A DNA stretch of 64,000 nucleotides, taken from positions 38,006,895 through 38,070,894 of the forward strand of contig CM064502.1 of assembly GCA_032716605.1 (NCBI GenBank), written 5' to 3'. A program made the translations under genes and the position numbers. This document shows positions 10,281 through 21,862 of the stretch, piece by piece (positions within the stretch are counted from its first letter, which is position 1; every line of letters begins with the position of its first letter). The stretch is from Paralithodes platypus. Taxonomy: Eukaryota > Arthropoda > Malacostraca > Decapoda > Lithodidae. The notes below the pieces were generated by a model. The model did not search any database and was not told the DNA's origin. It saw only the letters and a list, made by a program, of their open reading frames with translations.

Positions 10281-10283
<3 letters not shown>
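9129..10283. mobile_element. Possible solo LTR, 1155 bp
   Basis: The block begins TGTTACGAGG and ends GGAATGTGACA, the TG...CA pattern with a short imperfect inversion typical of LTRs. It is embedded in an AT dinucleotide tract, with ATATAT on both sides as a potential target duplication. No internal coding region or partner LTR is in the window. The LTR identity is inferred from termini and context only; it could be another kind of insertion. Confidence 0.4.

Positions 10284-10322
<39 letters not shown>
10284..10322. repeat. (AT)n microsatellite
   Basis: About 19 uninterrupted AT dinucleotides form the right part of the tract that also flanks the LTR-like block on its left (9114-9128). Confidence 0.9.
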
Positions 10323-10326
<4 letters not shown>

Positions 10327-10916
10327 ATAGTAGCCCCTTCATCATTGACGGTGTTGCCTATTAGTATAATAGTCTTCATTCAACACCCACGTCAGTCGTT
10401 TGAATCAACCGCCGCGAGAAAGAAAGAGATTCATCTTCATAAGTGCAACGCTACTTCTCTTATTGTGTCGTCATATTGATCGGGTACCCACTACGAAAAA
10501 ACTTCTTAAAAAAATAAGAGAACAAGAAAGGGAAAATAATTTTCCCATCTTAACACTATTATTAACACGCTTCCCACATTCGGTGGATTTCTCGCGGTGT
10601 GGCTTCTTGCCGTCTCTCGCCAAGCGCAACGATTCCTCCTTCTCTTCCTCGCGGGCCCACCGTCAACACTGGTGCCTCCGAGCTCCGGCTTCATTCGACG
10701 TTCGCTCTCCTCTAGTGAGTCCCTACTCATTCGTTAATATCTTGGGGATAGTGAGCAAGGGTTTAGATTAGCTAGCACGGGTTGTGTTATTATTGGCCCG
10801 CAGGAAGTGTTAAAATGATGGTACTTTCAGGCGCTTACTTGTTGTGTTCATTCTTGTTACCACACGCGTGGTTTTTATTATTGCTATGCGCCTTAGTTTT
10901 TGCTTTTCCTTTAGTT

Positions 10917-11211
10917 AGACGCGCTGGGTTAAGGTTGTCACACGTGGTTGTGGGACCTTCCGGTGTTCCGTGTCTGCCGGGAAGTACCATTTGGGGGCTT
11001 TCCCTGAGCCTTTGTTAGTTCTTTTGCTTTCCCTTTAGTTAGGAGGCTTTTATTCATCACTAGCTGTTCCTTAGTTCAGCTTTGGGTCTTGGGACCCCGT
11101 CTTTGTCTTTTAGCAGACGCGCCGGGTTACGGTTGTCACACGTGGTTGTGGGACTTTCTGGCGTCCGTGTTTGCTGAGAGGTCCCATTTGGGGGCTTTCT
11201 CTGAGCCTTTT
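10917..11211. repeat. Two direct repeats, 198-bp offset
   Basis: AGACGCGCTGGGTTAAGG...CACACGTGGTTGTGGGAC at 10917 recurs as AGACGCGCCGGGTTACGG... at 11115, each about 95 bp and ending TTTGGGGGCTTTC(C/T)CTGAGCCTTT. The copies differ at roughly one base in ten. Confidence 0.8.
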
Positions 11212-11639
11212 GCTCTGTTTTCGCTGCTTTTTCGTGTTAATTTCATTTTGAAAGTTATTTCTCATGATAAATCCTATAGGTTAGCTTTTTGGGGGAATCT
11301 ATTAAATTTGTCTCTATGTGTGAATTATTTTGTGTCCCCGTTTCTTGCGCTCCCTGTGGGTTAGTGTTGCACACTTCCCGGAAGTCCAAGGAGACGTCCT
11401 TACGTCAGGGTTGGTTTGAGAGTAGGGTGGTTTTCTCTCGTTGTTGTGCTTTTCACCGAGTGAACTCCTCTCTGGACCCGCCGGCCTCTGTTCTGAGACC
11501 GTTCAGTGCCGGCGTGTGGTTGTGTTTCTCTTTCCCCCCCATGTCTTGGGATCTTTGTGGTTTTCCCTTCTTCCGGCGACCTGGTATGGCCGGCGGAAGT
11601 AGGGATGTCCGGCAGAGATAAAGATTTCGGCGTACTGCC

Positions 11640-11937
11640 CGGCCCATTGTTCTTTACCCCGTCCTTCACGGCGGCTAGGTGTAAAAGTACCGGCGCCTGC
11701 TAGCATTTTTACATAAAAGCACGCAGATACCCGCCGCCAACTGGCCGAAACAATGACTCGTGTCATAGGCTGGCACTCCGTCTTTTGTGTGAACGGCCCT
11801 TTGTTACGTTTACCCCGTCTTTCACGGCGGCTTGGTGTGTACACGTACCGGCACCTGCTAGCATTTTTTTATAATTGCATGCAGATACCCGCCGCCAACT
11901 AGCCTAAACAACGATGACTCAGGTCATAGATTGGCAT
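11640..11937. repeat. Two direct repeats, about 154-bp offset
   Basis: Each unit has a CCCCGTC(C/T)TTCACGGCGGC block, then a TACCGGC(G/A)CCTGCTAGCATTTTT block, then GCAGATACCCGCCGCCAACT, and ends near GACTC(G/A)(T/G)GTCATAG. The second unit starts near 11794. The copies are diverged but collinear. Confidence 0.8.
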
Positions 11938-13070
11938 CTGTGTGAAGTCGATGCCTCTGGACAATTGTGGATGGTTTTTCCGCCGGTTTTTTGCTTGGCA
12001 AGGCTGCCGGGTTCTATTTTACAAATAGTTAACAAACCCTCCGAATGTCCCGGCGTGTGGGCTTCCTACATGCCTCCCGACCAGAAGTGCTACTTATTAA
12101 AGGGCCCCTGTACTTGGCCCGCCAAGGGAATTTGCCCTGATTGATAGCCGAGCACATTAAGACTTACCCTCTCTGACATACGACACGAACCCATTTCACG
12201 GGTAACCTCGGGTCATATAAAACGGCTACTCGCTCAGCGAGTCCACCAGGGTGAGGGAGTCTATATACCCAGGACCTCCAGCTTCATCGCCATGCGGCGA
12301 TACAGTGAAGAAGGTCAGATTATGTGCTATAATCTACACGGTTTTTGGGCCAGTGACGCTAGTCACAGGCAGGCATATTCTACAAATAATTCCTATATTT
12401 GACAGACTCAGGTCCAGTCGAAGGTTAGACTAATAGTGACTGTTTTTCTAACTTTCCGGCGGACTTGTACTAGCATGTTATTAACTCCTCTCAGGTTATC
12501 CTTATGAGCATTGATTCCTGGAAATTCTTTCCAGATCAGCACGGCAAGGGACCATCCCGTTCCCGCGGTGGGGAAGGGAGAAAAGGAGGGGGGGGGGGTC
12601 AGTGATTTAGTCAAAATGTTACTTTTGCCCCCACACGGAACCCCCCATTTGTTGCGTCTGAACATTTTAATTACTTGCACTCAAAGATTACGACAGGCTG
12701 CAGCTAAGTTTGCCTCTGGAATTCCCAGCAGTGCCCGGTGGGCATAGATCCTGGTGCGGATTGGGTGAGTTTTTTGTATAGATCAATTGGGCTTGGCGGC
12801 CAGGATCGATAGATACCTAAATGACCACAGTATGGGAATTATTTACAGTTGCTAACTTTCAAAACAAAAAATTCCCCAGAATCAGGGATAACGTTGCATC
12901 TCGGCAATCAATACTCACCACTTAGCTGAGCAATTAGCCATTGGTTATGACTTAGCCCCCATGCACCCTTCCCCCCCGATACAAAAATCCTCCAGGCTTC
13001 GCCGGACAACGTTCTCGAGGGACACTCCCGTGTAATGGAACCTCGGTCTCCGGCTAGGGTAAGTAAAATG

Positions 13071-13258
13071 TTCTTTCCTTCAAAAATCTAAGTTAAGAAA
13101 AGTCGGTCAGTATCTCGGGTAAGGGTTCCTGTGATTACTTAAGCCAGTCATACGGCTCATAAATTTTTCTTTCCTTAAAAAATCTAAGTTAAGAAAAGTC
13201 GATCAGTATCTCGTTTAATGGTTTCTGCGATTACTTAAGCCAGTCATACGGCTCATAA
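13071..13258. repeat. Two direct repeats, 96-bp offset
   Basis: TTCTTTCCTT(C/A)AAAAATCTAAG through CAGTCATACGGCTCATAA occurs at 13071 and again at 13167 with few differences. This is a simple tandem duplication in non-coding sequence. Confidence 0.85.
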
Positions 13259-15207
13259 TGATCAAGCACTTAGGCCGGCGGGACGGCTCAGTTGGTTACG
13301 CTAGACCTCGGCCGGCGAGACGACTCTCATCCTAAAATGAAGCAAACAGATGCAAAAAATGTTTACCTTCTTTTGTTCACGAATCTATAATAGGATAAGA
13401 GTTCTTACGGATAAAGAGTTTGGATACATTCAGCGGTAATTTAACGACATAACTCTTACAAGTACGATGTGTTATTTATACTGCCGGTGTAGGGACCGTT
13501 TTACAAGCTTATCTATAGACATCAGCTTGCTGGGTATCTAGTGGGTTTTTCCTATTAGAGGTACTTGCAATTGCACGGCTCCAGGATTAGTGGGAACGGT
13601 TCAGGTTCACCCCTAAACACTATGTATAAGTGGCTGATCCCTGCGTCCCGTCGAGGCGGGTTGGCAATCTAACGTTAGTCTAACCCTTCGGATTTGAGTT
13701 GGCAATGGTGTACACGGTATACCTAGTAGACCTTTTCTCACTTATTTCATGGATTAAAGTCTCGTTTAGTTTAATCATACCAGCCCTCCCGGCGCTTCGC
13801 CCCGTGTTATGTATACTTCCGAATAAATCATTACGGACTCAGTAAGGCCAAAGTGGATGTTAAGTCAGAGGCCTAAGTTCATTACTCAATGACCTCTAGC
13901 TTTTAATCCCACTTGAATGTTGAAATCGAGGAAGGATCCTCATCTATTTCGTGTGAAAGGCAGAATTGCTCGAACTATAAACTCTAGCGACTTAGCCCGC
14001 CGGAGTTCACTATCTCCCGGTCTACATACCACGAACGGATGAGCGATCTTGGTAACATCAGTCCCAGGGTTTGTTTACCAGATCGACTCGATAGCACTAC
14101 AATCGATTATCTCAGTTTTTATCCAATATTGTTTCCTAAGCCTTAAGATATCTCCCATGTCCCTATGCCGGGAAATAGTCATATTTTCGCTTGAACGCTA
14201 GTTATCAGGGTCAGGAAACGGTATTGCGGGGGGACAACATACCCGGAATACCCGCCGGATAAGCGGTCAAGTACTTACCTCCGGGTGGGATGGGCATTGG
14301 ACCATGGGTAACGTGGGATCAGGATCTCCCACAATTTGCGATAGTTTTTCCATCTAACCCTCAGTCCCCAGTTTCACCTCCAATACCGAGTTTGACTGGC
14401 TCATACAACAACCGGGAGGGGTCTCCCTCCCTATTTTGATTTTTTCATCGCCCCTCAATTAACTGCAGAGGTTTTTCCTTTGCCCCTCTTTGCTCCTGAA
14501 CCTCTTGAACTCCAAAGGTAATTTTCTCGTCAGAGTTACGGCCCATAGGAAGTTTGATAGCTTCCTGTTTGCTAGGGTTACGCCCACACGACGGAAGGAG
14601 GAATTTGCTAAGGCTTCTCATTAATATCCCCTCCCTTCCCCGGCGAGAACTTTCACAGAAATCCGGACAGCCTTTTTTGAGGCAGTCAGGTCACGACAGC
14701 TCCTCAGACTCGGTATGGCTCAGGGGACCTATGAATGATTTTTATAGGATTTGGTTCTCTCTGGTCTCCACTGTGAAGCTCATGATTAAACTAGACAGGG
14801 AGATGTGAAGGTAAGAAGGATATTGCATGACGGGAACCCCTATCAAATCTCCCCGCAGGTTCCAAGCGGCCAACGGACAGTTTCCCCTCCCACTATCTAG
14901 TACATTTAATATAAAATGCCTTAAAGAATGGGTCGTGCGTCCTCCCTCCGTCCCCCTCTCTCCCTCGGCAGTGCTAGTGCAATGGGGTTCCGAGGTTCGA
15001 TGAGGAGTTACTTCATAAGGGTGGCTGCGCCACCTTATCTCTTCTGCGCGACCGGCGCAAAGGAAGTCACGCGACTTTGCCTCACCCGGCATTGCATAAC
15101 AGAATGATACAACCCTCTGCATAAGGGATGTGATACCTAATAATTACACAGAGGAACACACACGATCCCCGGCCCAGGTCTGGTGTGCGTACGCCGTTAA
15201 CCTTGCA

Positions 15208-15707
15208 ACATGTGGTGGAGTGGTCATGCCACTGGATTGGTAATCCAATGGACCCAGGTTCAAATCCCGATATGTCAATGGGAAGATATTATTGGGATTG
15301 AATTTGTGCTGTACCTAGTATCAGTGCATTACCACAAAGCCCACCGAAATGCCAAAAAAATACCCTCATTGTTCCCTGATTAAATAACACTGTATGAATA
15401 TTCCCATATTCAAAATATGTTACAGGGGGCAATGCCTAGTGAGTTCACTGCTCAATAGGTGGCGTTTTGAGAGTGAGGGTCTGAGTCTGGAGGATGAGAT
15501 GGTGAAGCACTTGAACGAAGCAACCAGCCGCTTCAGAGATGGAGCTGCTTAGAGCCATGATGGATGCTTCACATGTCTCACTCCCCAGACTGGAACAAGA
15601 CCTCACGGGCTTCACCGTGTTGGGCGGTGGAATGTACAGGCTCTCAGCCTATGCCCGATAGGGAGTAGTTGGAATATAGAAAAAAAAAAAAAAAAAAAAA
15701 AAAAAAC
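15208..15707 (+). mobile_element. tRNA-headed SINE, plus copy
   Basis: The left end resembles a tRNA promoter: an A-box-like TGGTGGAGTGGTCATGCC at 15213 and a B-box GGTTCAAATCCCG at 15258. A body of about 400 bp follows, and the right end is a 28-bp poly(A) (15680-15707). Pol III head plus A tail defines a SINE. A second copy in opposite orientation lies at 16155-16715, tail facing tail. The head has lost clear tRNA pairing, so it is not called as a tRNA gene. Confidence 0.72.
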
Positions 15708-16154
15708 AGACATACACCAGGAAGGGCCGCCTCTCTCACACTTGGGTTATAAGCCAGACAACCGTCCGCCGGCAAGCGGCTACCAGGATGTCTAGGATGA
15801 TGTCCTATTAGTCAGTACATCTAGATGGGTTGGAGGACGGTATCCTCAGGGGTCTCTAATACAGTTACACTTGTCAAATCCCCAGGATGTCCCTCTCTTT
15901 ACGTTATGTGCGGTACAACGCGAATCAGTATTCACTCTCGCTAAGCTCACTTCATGATTACGCAATTTTTTAAGCCCTCTGCAGACCTTCTTGTGGTGGT
16001 CCCTTTTTGGGAAAAGTCCCGCCGCGGGGGGCTGGAAGTTCGTCCCGGCGGCATGTTATTCCCATCTCTAATATAAAAGAGGACTTCGTCCTCTTTCCAT
16101 ATGCATATTCGAGCTGTGCGCGCACATACCGAGACGTTTTACCGGGGTCAGGGA
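15708..16154. other. Spacer between inverted SINEs
   Basis: About 450 bp of unrecognised sequence lies between the A tail of one SINE copy and the T tail of the other. No coding potential or motif was recognised. Confidence 0.5.
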
Positions 16155-16715
16155 TATTTTTTTTTTGTTTTTTTTTCTATATTCCAACTTACTTCCTCTC
16201 GGGCATAGGCTGAGAGCCTTAACATTCACCGCCATACAATGAACAGTGAAGCCCGTGAGGTCTTGTTCCAGTCTAGGGAGTGAGACATGTGAAGCACGTA
16301 GAGTACAACGAGCACCTGCCATTTTGCCTTCACATGAGGCACGGTGCTCACTCATGGCCCGAAACGACCCCATCTCTGAAGCCACCTCGGTCCCGTGCTT
16401 CACTGTCTCACTCCCTACACTCGGACTCTCACACTTACACACACACAACGCCACCTGTTGAGCATATAACTCACCAGGCATTGAACCCCTATAGCATATT
16501 TTGAATATGGGAATATTCATACAGTGCTATTTAATCAGGGAACAATGAGGGTATTTTATTGACGTTTCGGTGGGCTTTCTGGTAATGCACTGATACTAGG
16601 TACAGCACAAATTCCATCCCAATAATATCTTCCCATTGATACATCGGGATTTGAACCCGGGACCTTTGGATTACCAGGCCAGTGGCAAGACCACTCCACC
16701 ACACCTCCCCTTAGC
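16155..16715 (-). mobile_element. tRNA-headed SINE, minus copy
   Basis: Read on the minus strand, a head near 16715-16640 (GTGGTGGAGTGGTCTTGCCA and B-box GGTTCAAATCCCG) leads through the same body as the 15208 copy (TTCGGTGGGC, ATTCCCATATTCAAAATATG and TAGGCTGAGAGCC blocks on one strand or the other) to a T-rich end at 16155-16178. It is slightly longer than the plus copy. Confidence 0.72.
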
Positions 16716-17930
16716 GGCAGGTCCCCACTTTTACGATAACCTCTTAAGGCCGAATCAGTTATTTACTTTCCCCCCACTTATCTTCTTAAATGTGATAGAT
16801 GAAAACTGTTATGGGCTCTCTCGCCCTTATTTTGTTCCATATGAAATCATTTCTGTAATTGCCGCAAACAATCACTCTTCTAAAGTGACAGTTTTCCCCT
16901 TCAATCCCAGGCTCCTTGTTTTCCCTCCGGCGAAGACTAGATGCCTGTCCCTCCTTAACTCCTTCAGCCATATTATGTTCCAGTAAGTCCGAGGAGGCGG
17001 GAGCCCCAGGATCATTGCCACTGCCTCGCACTACACTCACAACAACACTGCGGCCGTTAGAATTATCGCAGGAGGCTGAGGCTGCCACCAACGGTTTTAT
17101 CGTATGGTAACTTATCGGACTTACTGAGCTCATATGACGCAAAATCGCGTCATAAACTTATTGAAGAGGTATAGAGATAAGTCCATATGACATGATCGCG
17201 TCATATGAGTTATTGGTTATAAGTTCCATATGACGCGATCGCGTCATATATGCCGCAAGGAGTTAATATATGGCCAGCCGCGCTGAACCGGAGCTTTCTC
17301 TGACCTCTTTAAGTAATCATGAACGAGTTTTGAGTGGTATGAGGCAAAAAAGTTCAGACTGAGGTACATTTACCGCTGGGGGAAGCCGGGGGCGGGGCCA
17401 TTCAGGTCCTACGGCTCATGTCCCCCCAGGTATCTTGTTCGATCCTCTTAGACTAGAAAATATTTGACATCCCCCGGCGGACTAACTGGTATAGCCAGGT
17501 GTTTTTCTAACTCTCTAAGTTTTTTTCCAGGATCCTACGTGTCATCGCTCCACACCAAGTGGGCAGAGGACGTGGTAGTCACAGGAGGCGCTCTCGGTGC
17601 AGACTTTTTCTTTGCAGGTGTTTATTCCCTTTTTGGTTACAAACTCGATTTCTTTAGGGCTCAGACCTTTTTTTCTTTTAGTCTGCACAAGGGCACACTC
17701 CTTTTGTTGTTTCACTTGTAATTCCAGCCGTTAGTACTGAGATGTGGACGAACAATAGGCGCTTAAGAAAAAGAGGGGGGGGGGGTATGTGGATCCCAGT
17801 ACAAGAGATGAACCCCCTCCCATAGGATTACGAGTTAATGCAGGGCAAGCTAGGCGTTATTTACGCCGGGCCAAACCCAATTAGATTTGCACGAGCTAAG
17901 AAGCTCTGGAAAATTTGTTTAATTATTAAA
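16716..17930. other. Unassigned non-coding stretch
   Basis: No gene is recognised. The notable content is the three-fold palindrome at 17131-17250 and a G-run at 17775. The sequence is similar in base composition to 10.3-15.2 kb and may belong to the same unknown element. Confidence 0.4.
17131..17250. repeat. Three iterated palindromes
   Basis: Three copies of a dyad built on CATATGACGCGATCGCGTCATAT-like sequence, at 17131, 17184 and 17227. The third is a perfect 22-bp palindrome (17228-17249). The others carry mismatches near the centre. Each is preceded by a variant of ATAAGTCC, so the repeating unit is about 43-53 bp. This could be a protein-binding dyad array or a degenerate minisatellite. 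Confidence 0.85.
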
Positions 17931-18930
17931 CACCTTGCTCATCTCCTCCACTTCCTCCATAACTTCCAGGTCGAACCCACCTAGTCGTCTTTCCACTGCT
18001 CTCCTGTACTCCTCCCTGACCTCCTCCTCCTGCAACCTCTCCACCCTCCTCACCATTCCACCCTCCTTTCACCTCCCTCCAGCTCTCCTCACCCACTTCT
18101 TTTGTATCCTAACCTTAGCTACCACTACATAATGATCAGACAGACCCCCTCCAATACCCCTATACACCCTAGCATCCATCACAGATTTCTTCATTCGTTC
18201 ATCCACACATACATAATCAATCAATGACTTTCGTTCCACCACTGTCTTATCCTTCATCGTCAACATCCGTTTCCATGTGTTCCTGTGGATCATTCTGTGT
18301 CGGAAGAAGGTGTTGTCTATCCACAGCCTCCTCCCCACACATACCTCCACAAGTGCACTACCATTCCCATTCACCTCTGATGGTACCCCCCACCCTCCCA
18401 GCACTCCCTCAACTTTCCTATCACCCACCTTACCATTCATATCCCCAATTAGAAATATTCTTTCGTTCTTGTCAAACTTCTCCAGGCACGCCTCCACATT
18501 CATCCAGAACTCCTCTTTCTTTCTTTCAAGTATAACCTCTGTCGGGGCATACACGCATACAATCACCCACGTTTGTATTCCTACTTTCATTCTCACCCAC
18601 ACAATCCTTGAACCCACAGACCCATACTCTCTTACACATTCCTTCCATTTGCTACTTACAAACAAACATGCACCTTCACTCACTCCAGCACACACACCCA
18701 TTCCACACTCCCACTCTCACATCTGAACCTTTCCATTTGGTCTCTGTCATTCCACATACATCCAGCCTGCCATTCACTAACACTTCCAGAACCTCTCTCT
18801 CTTTTGTGCCATCTTTCATGTCACTAACATTCCACGTAGCCATTCTCAGAATGTCCGAAGGAATGTCCTTAGTCGGTCGTGGTTCGTCAATGTAGGTTCC
18901 GTCCGCATCCGAGGCTGTTCGCTCCCTTTA
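17931..18930 (-). pseudogene. LINE C (RTE-like) endonuclease half
   Basis: The minus strand starts near 18880 with MATWNVSGMNDGTKERE and GMTETKWKGSDV (catalytic E), shifts frame near 18700, then runs 18701-18069 as one frame with VCVYAPTE, LIGDMNGKVGDR (GDxN) and GLSDHYVVVAKVR (the nuclease SDH). It breaks down near 17930 before the reverse transcriptase. All nuclease signature residues are readable, but the copy is 3'-incomplete and frameshifted. The same family begins again at 63310 on the plus strand and its reverse-transcriptase half is at 24149-26207. Assignment to RTE-like elements is by motif style. Confidence 0.82.
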
Positions 18931-20530
18931 AAATCTTAAGTTTCTTTAAATCTGTCATTGTTAAGCTCTTAATCTATTAACTCTCAAAATTACAAAGCAA
19001 ACTAGTTACATAAATTAATCTAAATTATGTGGCAATACCATGTCCACTCCCAATCTGGATACAGTCATAACTAGCTGCAGTAGGATGATTTAATTGAGCC
19101 ATGATAGACAAATAACAGAAACAAAACTAGGGCTATCCATTCCGAAAGAAGGGTAAATGACAAGAACTTACTAGTAATTAGACTATATTAGTCCTAGCCC
19201 AGCTGCCCATGCCATAATCATGAGGTCTGACTACTGACTGTCAATCGCTTAGGAATCAACAGGGACGAACCTCATGACCATAATTAGGCCTATAAGTAAC
19301 TAGGCTAAGGAATTACTAGGCTAAGGAATTTAATTAAAATGAGTCACATGAAAAACCCTCCCCTCCAGCAAAATTTAAATTAGAGTCTCACAATGACCAA
19401 ACACAAAATACACCAATACACTACTAACAGTGTCATCAAAACAACCACAGACACTTGTAGGCCTACCTAAGAACCGCGAGTAATGTGACCAAACTGAGAC
19501 TCTCACACTCACACATATCTAGCCTAGCAAACCCCCAAACAAGGCAAGCAGCACCATGTCCAAAAAACTGGGAAACTAGTTCCCCCAAAACAGCAGGGAC
19601 GTGGCGCCACCGAAAAAACACGGAGATAGCCAAGCAACAAAAAGAATGCAAGGGCAGTCTGCCCAACTCCTAGCGCAGCAGCCAATTGTAACACCAAGTG
19701 AATGTGGAAGTAAACAAAACACTAATACCGTAATATAATAAGCACTAGAGTTCGAAGGACCAACTATTACCGAGGGTCGAAGGACAAATTATTGTAGGGA
19801 ATCTAGATAGATAGGTTAAATTACTAAATCACTGGTACATGAATTTATCCCAACAATTAGTTAAATAATAATTACCAATATGAAGAATTCAATGGATGGG
19901 TTCCTGTCCTCTTACACACGCCTAATTCATATGAATGACATGTAGGAATGTTCACATAATACAATATCAATACATAATGAACTTATCTAGGAGGACTGGT
20001 GATGTAGGACTGTAGAGATAGATTAATAGTGGTAACACATGGTGAATTCTATGTTGAGTCAGAACTGGAGGGAGGAGTTGGTTGTATGGCTGTTTCTGAG
20101 AGACTGAGGGCCAGCGTTCTGTCGCTTCGCCAGGTTACAAATGACTGCTGGCTCATAATTAATTCTAACCTATGATTTGGTTTCATGATACATCTAGAGC
20201 TGATGTATATATGTATGCATTAAAGTTAATATTTAACCTACAATTAGTAATAAACTACAGTACATAAGGTACTAGCCGAAATCGTACTTACTATACAATA
20301 CCGCCAAATTCAAATACCCAATTGGACTCAAAACTGTCGGGATCATCACACATTATTCCCAACAGAAGCCAATAATATTATTTGTTTTGTTAATAACTTC
20401 AGCGACTTATTGACTTGTTGGGCAGGTTTTAACTGAAATCGCTTGTTATAGTTACTCCAAGAACCATTTCTAAATTTACGTTCCTTAGTTGAATTCCGTG
20501 TATCGAATAGTTTGCGTTTTCATTTTTAAG
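18931..20530. other. Unassigned AT-rich stretch
   Basis: No coding frame, RNA gene or obvious terminal repeat is recognised. A 15-base word CAATCGCTTAGGAAT at 19242 also occurs at 9430 in the LTR-like block, which is too little to call a second copy. Confidence 0.4.
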
Positions 20531-20830
20531 GGGGTAGTGCTTGTTTGTTGGTCTATATATTTATCGATTTTTTTTTTTTTTGAGTTTCCTCGCTAGACCC
20601 TTATCAAGCTTTAAAAAAATAACCCCTAGACTCCTTTTCAAGATAAATTTGAAATTTTTTTGGTAGAAAAATGTCCTGGCCGAAGGCGGTTCCTTCAAAA
20701 TTACAGGCTCGCTATCGCTCGCCAGGAAAAATAGACGCCTAAACGGCACGAAAGTTCTTAAATTTACAAAGAAATGAGCTGAAAGATCTCAAAATCGCCT
20801 AACTAATGGAACGAACGTTTCAACATCTCA
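20531..20830 (-). repeat. Dispersed repeat, minus copy
   Basis: Reversed, this reads ATTAGTTTTGAGATGTT, ACGTTCGTTCCATTAGTTAG and GGCGAGCGATAGCGAGCCTG in the order seen on the plus strand at 23460-23600. Shorter pieces are at 22490-22600, 22905-22990 and 4636-4670. The family is interspersed, of unknown type, and has no coding content. Confidence 0.6.
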
Positions 20831-20939
20831 AAACTAATATGCAAATCATGATGGAGAAAGGGTTTTAACAAAGCAACTCCCACCCCCCTTAATGCCATCT
20901 CTATGTAGCCTATCCTCCAAACGTCTTCCCCTTTTGCTG

Positions 20940-21760
20940 AAAGTTTGCTCTCATTAAACCTGTCCCAAAGAAGGGTGACCGTTCTCATTCCTACAACTAT
21001 TGTCCAATTGCTCTTATTTCTTGCGTCTCTTAAGATATAGATTTATTCTGAATTCAAATTTTCTTGAGTATTTGTCTTCCCTTAATCTACTTTCAGATCA
21101 CCAGTATGGTTCCCTTAACACAGCGGCCTAGGCGGTAATTAATATGTACCGCCCAGCGGGGTGTTTTTACCCTAAATAGGGTTGTTTACGTGATCATTGT
21201 CATTCCTAAATAAGACCCAGAACGTAAAACAAGTATCTATCCCTGAAAGGGCATAAACAGAGCTTTCCAATGACACCCCAACCATTCTTGTACGACCACT
21301 GGTTCTCTTGCAATAATCGCGTAACCCGAGTGCAAAAACCATGTAATTAGGTACTTTCCCTACATAATTCCCTGTGTAGCGAGTGTGAGGGGGGATGGAA
21401 GGGTGGTTTTCACTTCAGTTGGTCCACTGTGGTGGTGGTCGGCGGTCATAGCCTTACTACGCTCCTCACACCGCTCAGCTCTCTCTCTCTCTCAGCAACA
21501 TTACGTGCTGAAAATGGCACACGACTTAAGTTGTGAACCGCAACTTAGTCCAAATTTATTTCACACGACATAAGTTGCGCGCCGGCAAAGAAGGGTTAAG
21601 AGCCGCTCTACTGGTGATCTTCTTTCTTATCTTACTAACTATTCTTTTCGGAATTTCGGTGAGACCTTATCTATTGCGCTAAACATATTGAAAGCCTTCG
21701 GTAGAGGTCGGTCCTAGTTATCTTGGCCCCACTCATTGTTCTTTCCTCTCAGTAAAACAT
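20940..21760 (+). pseudogene. LINE F (jockey/I-like) reverse transcriptase fragment
   Basis: Plus-strand reading gives IKPVPKKGDRSHSYNYCPIALIS (degraded RT entry block) with stops after it, then HQYG before the MITE at 21115. After the MITE it continues RSTGDLLSYLTNY, RNFGETLSIALNI and LKAFGRG, matching the QYGF-RSTGD-ALDISKAFDR succession of jockey/I-like LINEs. Removing the MITE and one TTAA makes the frame continuous across it. Many stops elsewhere make it a fossil. The 3' end of the same family is at 22040-22300. Confidence 0.72.
21115..21599. mobile_element. TTAA MITE, family 1 copy B
   Basis: TTAA at 21115-21118 and at 21596-21599 bound 485 bp that align end to end with copies at 7222 and 60330, including GCGGCCTAGGCGG near the left end, GTACCGCCCAGCGGGGTGTT and the core CTATCCCTGAAAGGGCATAA. 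The right end is AAGAAGGGTTAA. It sits inside the LINE F reverse transcriptase. It is more diverged from copies A and C than they are from each other. Confidence 0.85.
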
Positions 21761-21862
21761 TACGTTATCCATAATGCAGTTGAGTCTGAGTACATGATTA
21801 GATTAATATCCAGAATTCGAAAATGGATATCAATCGTGATCGTTTACTTAACCTTTCACTGT

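Larger units (their letters stand above)
10323..15207. other. Unassigned GC-richer stretch with diverged direct repeats
   Basis: No protein family is recognised on either strand; the longest frames are short and lack motifs. The segment is less AT-rich than its surroundings. It contains three separate duplicated blocks (10917-11211, 11640-11937 and 13071-13258) and poly-G runs near 12590. Its content could be the non-coding part of a large LTR or DNA element, but this is only a possibility. Confidence 0.4.

Noticed and set aside
10400..12747. Several 60-120 residue frames in the GC-richer stretch
   Set aside because: No conserved motif, unusual composition, and frames change with each direct-repeat copy; not supportable as genes.
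15208..15280. Candidate tRNA gene
   Set aside because: Followed by a 400-bp body and poly(A), and repeated inverted at 16715; a SINE, not a tRNA.
18224..18895. Long plus-strand frames opposite the LINE C endonuclease
   Set aside because: Low-complexity Ser/Pro/Thr/His shadow of the minus-strand endonuclease, which carries real catalytic motifs.
19242..19256. Possible second copy of the 9129-10283 LTR-like block
   Set aside because: Only a 15-base word is shared; no collinear similarity could be followed.
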